Assembly: GCA_902767775.1 (NCBI GenBank)
Contig: CACXIP010000004.1
Span: 246,933 to 310,932 of the forward strand
Source of the DNA: an uncultured Prevotellaceae bacterium
GTDB lineage: Bacteria; Bacteroidota; Bacteroidia; Bacteroidales; Bacteroidaceae
DNA length: 64,000 bases
Direction: 5' to 3'
A program made the position numbers and the translations under genes. The notes beneath the pieces were generated by a model. The model was not told the DNA's origin and searched no databases. It was given only the letters and a program-made list of their open reading frames with translations. Shown here piece after piece: positions 63,838 through 64,000 of this stretch (the stretch's first letter is position 1; each line of letters begins with the position of its first letter).

Positions 63838-63865
63838 ATCAAGCGGCGGCACCCCGCCGCTTGAT
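63838..63865 (+). terminator. Terminator after the beta-barrel gene
   Basis: Perfect 12-bp arms ATCAAGCGGCGG (63838-63849) and CCGCCGCTTGAT (63854-63865) with a 4-base loop, then TTATGTC; a strong stem with a weak T-run. Confidence 0.75.
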
Positions 63866-63920
63866 TTATGTCAATAAAGTCGAAAATCTTTCATTTTCCC
63901 CGAAAAAAGTTCCGAAAACA

Positions 63921-63952
63921 TTTGGCTGGTAGTTTTGAAGTTCGTACCTTTG
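63921..63952 (+). promoter_or_regulatory. Strong promoter reading out of the window
   Basis: TTTG (63921-63924), 20-bp spacer, TACCTTTG (63945-63952). The transcript would begin near 63957 and its gene lies beyond 64000; no start codon of a clear gene follows inside the window. Confidence 0.75.
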
Positions 63953-64000
63953 CATCCGCTTTCGGAGAAAATCCGGTGGCGAAATAAGAAGAAGCGTTCT

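Overview
The window looks like chromosome from a gut or rumen Bacteroidota close to Prevotella/Segatella. The pointers are SusC/SusD/SusE/SusF-type proteins, a type IX secretion (T9SS) sortase and its partner PorV, short T9SS-like C-terminal tails on secreted proteins, and about 18 promoters of the Bacteroidota type (TTTG near -33, TAnnTTTG near -7). No IS element, prophage, CRISPR array, tRNA or rRNA gene was found.

Layout. 1-6112: end of a fumarylacetoacetate-hydrolase-family gene, then porU-porV-ispF closed by a terminator, then a small membrane protein. 6113-6652: no protein gene, but an apparent small RNA on the minus strand. 6653-10212: two glycosyltransferases and a Memo-AMMECR1 fusion protein. 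10360-14476 (minus): M23/LysM hydrolase, RecG and a DJ-1 protein, with short degenerate repeats between them. 14631-17198: NAD kinase and an ABC exporter. 17195-19361 (minus): GH53 galactanase and a lipoprotein.

19473-42168 is a complete starch/maltodextrin utilisation locus. SusC, SusD, SusE-like and SusF-like proteins, an OmpA-family protein and a secreted alpha-amylase run leftward. A LacI-family regulator, an SLC45-type sugar transporter, MalQ, a GH97 alpha-glucosidase (SusB), a pullulanase and a SusA-like neopullulanase run rightward. Between the two arms sits one perfect 18-bp palindrome, exactly 61.5 bp from the -7 box of each divergent promoter. The logic is: bind and cut starch at the surface, import through SusC/D, trim to maltodextrin and glucose in the periplasm, import by the MFS carrier, and process in the cytoplasm with MalQ.

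42230-54387 (minus) holds a FISUMP-like secreted protein, a GH67 alpha-glucuronidase, a two-subunit chromate-type transporter, PurL, a CvfB-like S1 protein, LolD and a Kef-type antiporter. The 500-bp gap upstream of purL holds duplicated promoter-bearing inverted repeats and a second apparent small RNA with an H-type pseudoknot. 54615-63797: asd, a three-gene VTC/DUF4956/DUF2490 module (a possible polyphosphate system), a GH2 enzyme, a 96-residue unknown, an OmpA lipoprotein, an aspartyl protease with a PDZ domain (minus), and a beta-barrel protein. The window ends just after a strong promoter whose gene lies outside.

The least explained items are the two small RNAs, the hairpin-borne promoter repeat and the symmetric sus operator. 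All functions are inferred from reading the sequence; no database search was run.
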